From Planctomycetota bacterium (GTDB lineage Bacteria > Planctomycetota > UBA1135 > UBA2386), in NCBI GenBank assembly GCA_020425885.1, contig JAGQRA010000669.1, forward strand, positions 1 through 8,754: a stretch of DNA of 8,754 bases, in the 5' to 3' direction. The translations under genes and the position numbers were made by a program. The notes beneath the pieces were generated by a model. It did not search any database. It had not been told where the DNA came from and worked only from the letters and a program-made list of their open reading frames with translations. Of this stretch, positions 5,148 through 8,754 are shown piece by piece; position 1 is the stretch's first letter, and every line of letters starts with the position of its first letter.

Positions 5148-7676
5148 TCACCGCACCTTCGCGATCAGGCAGTCGATGCCGAAGTAGTAGTGCGGCGCCT
5201 CGCTGTCCTTGGCGTGACCGGTCACGGTGAAGCGCAGCTCGACCGGCCGCGACAGATCGCGCTCGCCGAGATCGAGCTCGCGGATCCGGATCCTGCGATC
5301 GGGCCCGCCCCAGGTGTCGATGTCGGCCGCGACCGGCTCGCCGTTCCAGTCGACGCGCAGCACGCCGTAGTCGCGGCTCGTCGTCAGGCGCAGCACCACG
5401 GCAGTCCTATCTGCACCGGTCGCCGGCACGCGAAACGTCACCTGCTGGCCTGTGGCCGTCGCCTTGACCCAACGCTGGTGACCCGCACTCCAACCGGCGC
5501 CGAGGTGCTGGACCTCGACGTCGACGCCATCGCTGACCTGCACGATGTCCCACAGTTCGGCCTCGCTGGCACCGGGCAGCTTCGGCTCCGGCGGCGGCAG
5601 CGGCTCGAGCCCGACGAGGTCGATGCCGACCCGGCCGCCCTCGGGGCAGACGACGGTGAGCACGTGCTCGCCGGCGACGAGATCGACGTCGCCGAACACC
5701 AGATCCTCGAAGCGCTGGCCGTGGACGCAGCCGAGCTCGTGCGTCGTGCTGCCGCGGATCGCGCGCACCGTGCCGTCGACCTCGCAGCGCACCGCCGGCG
5801 CATCGGGCCGTTGCTGACAGCAGAGCCGCAGCCGATAGCGACCATCGGCAGCGACCGTGAACGGCAGCTCGAGGCGACCGCCGGCCGGCGCCTGCCACGA
5901 CAGGATCGCGCCGCTGCGGGTCCAGGCGTTCGGCTGCTGCGCAGCCACCTCGCCGTCGATCGCGCGATAGCCGCCGGGCACCACACCCGGCCGCCAGGTG
6001 CGGCTGGTGGCACCGGCATTGGTGCCGAGATCATCGGGCTGCCACGGCGACAGCGGCGGCACGACGAGTTCGGCCGGCTGCGGCCGGCGATGGTCGGTGA
6101 GCACGCCGGGGCGGGCGTAGAACCAGGTGATGCGGCCGTAGCTCAGCGGTTCGACCGCACGGTGCGTCCACAGCTCCATCGACAACGCGAGGCTGCCGTC
6201 GAACGGCAGGTCGTCGATGATCTGGAAGCGGTGGTTGGCGACGTAGCCGCAGTTGCCCGGTCCGCTGCAGATCGGCTGGCCGCAGTACGGGTGCGCGAAG
6301 TAGCGCCAGTGCGACCACGAGTAGTTGAAATAGTCCTCGGTGCCGGTGCCGAAGGTGTCGACGCGGCCGTCGACGGCGAAGCGCTCGTCGCCCTCGCCCC
6401 ACCAGTTGCTGCGCCACGCCGGCTGCATCGGCGGGTTCACGATCTGGCAGCCGACGCCCACCAGGCGCCCGCTGCCGACGGCGGTCAGATACGGCAGGTC
6501 GATCGGCGCCTTGCCGGCGCGCGCCGCCAGCTCGTGATCGACGCGCCAGCGGGCGTGGAAGTAGAGCCCGTCGTCGCCGAAGCCGCCATCGAGTCGGGCG
6601 TGGCGACACCGCATCGTGCCGGTCAGGTTCAGACCGCTGTGGTTGTGCAGCTCGAGACGCCAGCTGCTGCGGTACGGCATCACCCAGCGCGCCACCAGCG
6701 TGCCGTCGGTCTCGACGTCGATCGGCAGGCTGTGATGCGGCGTGATGCCCGGCGCCGAAGCGAAGAAGTCGCCGAGCGGCGCCTCGACCTGCGGCACCGA
6801 GGCGTCGTCGCAGGTGATGCTGAGCAGCACGCCGCGCAGCGCCCGGATCGGATCGGCGGTGTCGAGTCGCAGTGCGAGTTCGCGGCAGGCGGTGGGGGCC
6901 TCGACGTCGTGCCGATGCGCGAAGACGCCATCGACCGGCAGCTCGATCGCGGCGGTGACGTTCGTCGTGTCGGCCTCGGCGCCTTCCGGCCGCGACCTCA
7001 TGGTCGCGATCGTCGCGGCGTCGAAGCTCTGCACGACCGCGCCGGCGTCGTAGCGCCTGACCTGGAGCTGGTAGAAGTGCAGCTCTGAGATGCGGCCGGT
7101 CCAGGTGATGCGCAGCCGCTTGGCAAACGGGATCGGCAGGTAGTCGGCGTCCTGCTGCGGTTCGAGCGCGGCGCGGATGCCGGCATCGGCGATGGCTGCG
7201 GGTTGCGGCAGCAGATGCGCCGTGCGCCTGGCGAAGAAGTCGTAGCCCTTGCCGACGAACAGCGGCGCGTCGCTGCCGTCGAGCCAGACGCGCAGCTCGC
7301 CGTCCATGCCGGCCGACCAGCCGCGGACGATGGCGCCGGGCCCGTCGAGATCGCAGACCAGGAACTCGCCGATGCCGTTGGCGCCCGGTACGCGCACGAC
7401 GCCGGCGAAACCGGGCATCGGTTCCTGACCGAAGCCGTCGGCGTTGGCGAACCAGCCCGGGCGATCGGGATCCAGCGTGCGCCGGTCCGAGCTCGAGAAC
7501 TGCACCGTGCGGTAGCGCGGCCGCGGCAGGCGCATGAGACGATCGAGGTCGACGAGTTCCTCGAGCAGCGAAGTCGTCGTCACCGGCAGCGTCGCCGGCT
7601 GCTGCCCGCGTGCCGTGGCGACGGCGAGGACCGGGAACACGACGGCGAGGACGCGAACGCGGACGAGGGGTCGCAT
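5148..7676 (-). CDS. Secreted DUF2961 (GH172-type) protein with two C-terminal beta-sandwich regions
   Basis: An 842-residue exported protein. The ATG at 7674-7676 opens a typical signal peptide (MRPLVRVRVLAVVFPVLAVATARG, about 24 residues); no strong Shine-Dalgarno sequence is visible. The DUF2961 core starts with LLEELVDLDRLMRLP, RYRTVQFSSSDR and GWFANADGFGQ, and runs to about residue 555. Its hallmark is WWGEGDERFAVDG followed by FGTGTEDYFNYSW; later comes NHRFQIIDDLPFDGSLALSMELW. In GH172, the glycoside hydrolase family built on DUF2961, known members act on fructose- and arabinose-furanose linkages through two glutamates in these motifs. Glu428 (EGDE) and Glu447 (GTGTED) occupy the matching places, so catalytic competence is plausible; the substrate is unknown. 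Residues about 567-692 look like a carbohydrate-binding-module-type beta-sandwich (GRLELPFTVAADGRYRLRL..., GEHVLTVVCPEGGRVGIDLVGLEPL). Residues 705-842 look like a second one, ending YYFGIDCLIAKVR. The gene lies 32 bp after the DASS transporter on the same strand, probably co-transcribed. Confidence 0.88.
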   Translation of the reverse strand: MRPLVRVRVLAVVFPVLAVATARGQQPATLPVTTTSLLEELVDLDRLMRLPRPRYRTVQFSSSDRRTLDPDRPGWFANADGFGQEPMPGFAGVVRVPGANGIGEFLVCDLDGPGAIVRGWSAGMDGELRVWLDGSDAPLFVGKGYDFFARRTAHLLPQPAAIADAGIRAALEPQQDADYLPIPFAKRLRITWTGRISELHFYQLQVRRYDAGAVVQSFDAATIATMRSRPEGAEADTTNVTAAIELPVDGVFAHRHDVEAPTACRELALRLDTADPIRALRGVLLSITCDDASVPQVEAPLGDFFASAPGITPHHSLPIDVETDGTLVARWVMPYRSSWRLELHNHSGLNLTGTMRCRHARLDGGFGDDGLYFHARWRVDHELAARAGKAPIDLPYLTAVGSGRLVGVGCQIVNPPMQPAWRSNWWGEGDERFAVDGRVDTFGTGTEDYFNYSWSHWRYFAHPYCGQPICSGPGNCGYVANHRFQIIDDLPFDGSLALSMELWTHRAVEPLSYGRITWFYARPGVLTDHRRPQPAELVVPPLSPWQPDDLGTNAGATSRTWRPGVVPGGYRAIDGEVAAQQPNAWTRSGAILSWQAPAGGRLELPFTVAADGRYRLRLCCQQRPDAPAVRCEVDGTVRAIRGSTTHELGCVHGQRFEDLVFGDVDLVAGEHVLTVVCPEGGRVGIDLVGLEPLPPPEPKLPGASEAELWDIVQVSDGVDVEVQHLGAGWSAGHQRWVKATATGQQVTFRVPATGADRTAVVLRLTTSRDYGVLRVDWNGEPVAADIDTWGGPDRRIRIRELDLGERDLSRPVELRFTVTGHAKDSEAPHYYFGIDCLIAKVR

Positions 7677-7708
7677 GCCGCGGTTGTACCGCCGTGGAGT
7701 CACGTCTC

Positions 7709-8754
7709 CTACTTCAGCAGCAGCGGAACGAGCAGGCTGGCCGCGATCGTCACCAGCACGATACTCAGCAGATTGAACCACAACCCGGCGCGCACCATCT
7801 GCGGGATCGAGACGTAGCCCGAGGCGAACACGATCGCGTTCGGCGGCGTCGCCACCGGCAGCATGAAGGCCATCGACACCGCCAGCGCCGCGGTCGCCAT
7901 CAGCTGCAGCGGCGCCAGGCCGAGGCCGGCGGCGGCGCCGGCCATGATCGGCATCGCCATCGTCGCCGTGGCGAAGTTCGAGGTCACCTCGGTGAGGAAC
8001 ACGAACAGCGCCGCGACCGCGCCCATGATCAGCCACGGCGGCAGCACGTCGAGCGCCGAGACGCTGTCGCCGATCCAATGTGCGAGCCCGGTGTCCTGCA
8101 TCGCCCGCGCCATCGACAGCCCACCGCCGAACAGCACGATCACACCCCACGGGATCCGGTTGGCGGTCGCCCAGTCGAGCGCGAATTCGAAGCGGCGCCA
8201 GCTCAGCGGGATCACGAACAAAGCGACGGCCGCGGCCATCGCGATGGTCGAGTCCTTGACCGCGGGCAGGAACGTCTGGATTCCCGGGATCGTGAGGCCG
8301 CCGATGTGCTTCGGCTCGCGCAGCACCCAGGCCAGTGCGGCGGCGACGAACACCACGGCGACGAGGATCTCGGCGCGCGACATCGGACCGAGGTGCCGGC
8401 GTTCGGTCGCCAAGAGCTCGTGGGCATCGCCGCGCAGCGTGCCGGGCGGATACAGCCAGCGCGTCAGGATCAACCATCCCAGCGGCAGCATCACGACCGC
8501 CACCGGCACCCCGACCAGCATCCAGTCGAGGAAGCCGATGCTCACACCGAGGGTCTCGAGTGCCGTCGCCGCGAGCACGGCGTTGGGCGGCGTGCCGATC
8601 AACGTCGTGATGCCGCCGATGGTCGCGGCGTAGGCGATGCCGAGCATCAGGCAGATGCCGAGCTCGAACGGCCCCTGCTGGTCCTGCGGCCGGAACAGCA
8701 GCGCGATCGCCATGCCGATCGGATACATCATCGCCGTCGTCGCCGTGTTCGAGA
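7709..8754 (-). CDS. DASS/SLC13-family sodium-coupled anion transporter (partial)
   Basis: About 347 residues of an integral inner-membrane carrier are visible; the N-terminal part lies beyond the window end. Family members are usually about 450-550 residues, so roughly the first third is missing. The visible part opens with SNTATTAMMYPIG (SNT codons at 8744-8752), the first Ser-Asn-Thr sodium/substrate site motif of SLC13/INDY proteins. Next comes IGGITTLIGTPPN, then TEVTSNFATATMAMPIMAG (SNF at 7973-7981, the second repeat's site) and VATPPNAIVFASGYV (7838-7849 for TPPN). This is the inverted-repeat pattern of the family. The TEVTSN-x-AT form resembles the di-/tricarboxylate branch more than the sulfate branch, but substrate cannot be fixed from this. 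Hydrophobic helices fill the rest, and the chain ends in LVTIAASLLVPLLLK. Expected role: Na+-driven uptake of C4-dicarboxylates or similar anions. The DUF2961 gene follows 32 bp downstream. Confidence 0.9.
   Translation of the reverse strand, partial: SNTATTAMMYPIGMAIALLFRPQDQQGPFELGICLMLGIAYAATIGGITTLIGTPPNAVLAATALETLGVSIGFLDWMLVGVPVAVVMLPLGWLILTRWLYPPGTLRGDAHELLATERRHLGPMSRAEILVAVVFVAAALAWVLREPKHIGGLTIPGIQTFLPAVKDSTIAMAAAVALFVIPLSWRRFEFALDWATANRIPWGVIVLFGGGLSMARAMQDTGLAHWIGDSVSALDVLPPWLIMGAVAALFVFLTEVTSNFATATMAMPIMAGAAAGLGLAPLQLMATAALAVSMAFMLPVATPPNAIVFASGYVSIPQMVRAGLWFNLLSIVLVTIAASLLVPLLLK

Noticed and set aside
4980..7088. 702-codon + strand open frame
   Set aside because: It spans the end of the DUF4157 gene and is antisense to DUF2961, with an Arg/Ala/Asp-rich translation and no motif. 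It is a shadow of GC-rich coding sequence.
7677..8477. In-frame upstream extension of the DUF2961 gene, giving 1109 residues
   Set aside because: It overlaps the DASS transporter in another frame and its translation is low-complexity Arg/Ala/Asp. A proper signal peptide starts at 7676.

Overview
The window looks like chromosomal DNA of a high-GC member of the Planctomycetota. Three things suggest this: secreted Asp-box and Kelch proteins of planctomycete style, a cysteine-containing C-terminal module on the Kelch protein that I know from memory as common on planctomycete exported proteins, and a TPR protein starting with a 'CLWDxDT' motif that I also associate with that phylum. Phylum placement is inference. 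No rRNA, tRNA, CRISPR, IS element or phage gene was seen.

Layout. (1) 1-317, + strand: the C-terminal end of an Asp-box/BNR beta-propeller protein (VPS10/sortilin-like glycosyl-hydrolase type), cut by the window edge. (2) 333-3042, - strand: a TPR protein anchored by a C-terminal membrane helix, then 94 bp downstream a secreted six-repeat Kelch propeller protein. (3) 3043-3282: a divergent intergenic region. (4) 3283-5097, + strand: a lone 604-residue protein with an N-terminal DUF4157 domain (the 'eCIS core' domain, with an intact HELAH motif), followed by about 430 residues of unassigned C-terminal region. (5) 5148-8754, - strand: a DASS/SLC13 transporter, cut at its N-terminus by the window edge, followed 32 bp downstream by a large secreted DUF2961 (GH172-type) protein with two extra C-terminal beta-sandwich regions.

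How they fit together. The transporter and the DUF2961 protein form a likely two-gene operon, which would fit extracellular breakdown of a glycan together with uptake of an organic acid. The substrate is not deducible. The TPR and Kelch genes may also be co-transcribed. The DUF4157 protein shares no operon with its neighbours and has no contractile-injection structural genes nearby, so it is either an orphan cargo of a system elsewhere in the genome or a DUF4157 protein with another use. Its C-terminal region is the part of this window most likely to hold undescribed biology.
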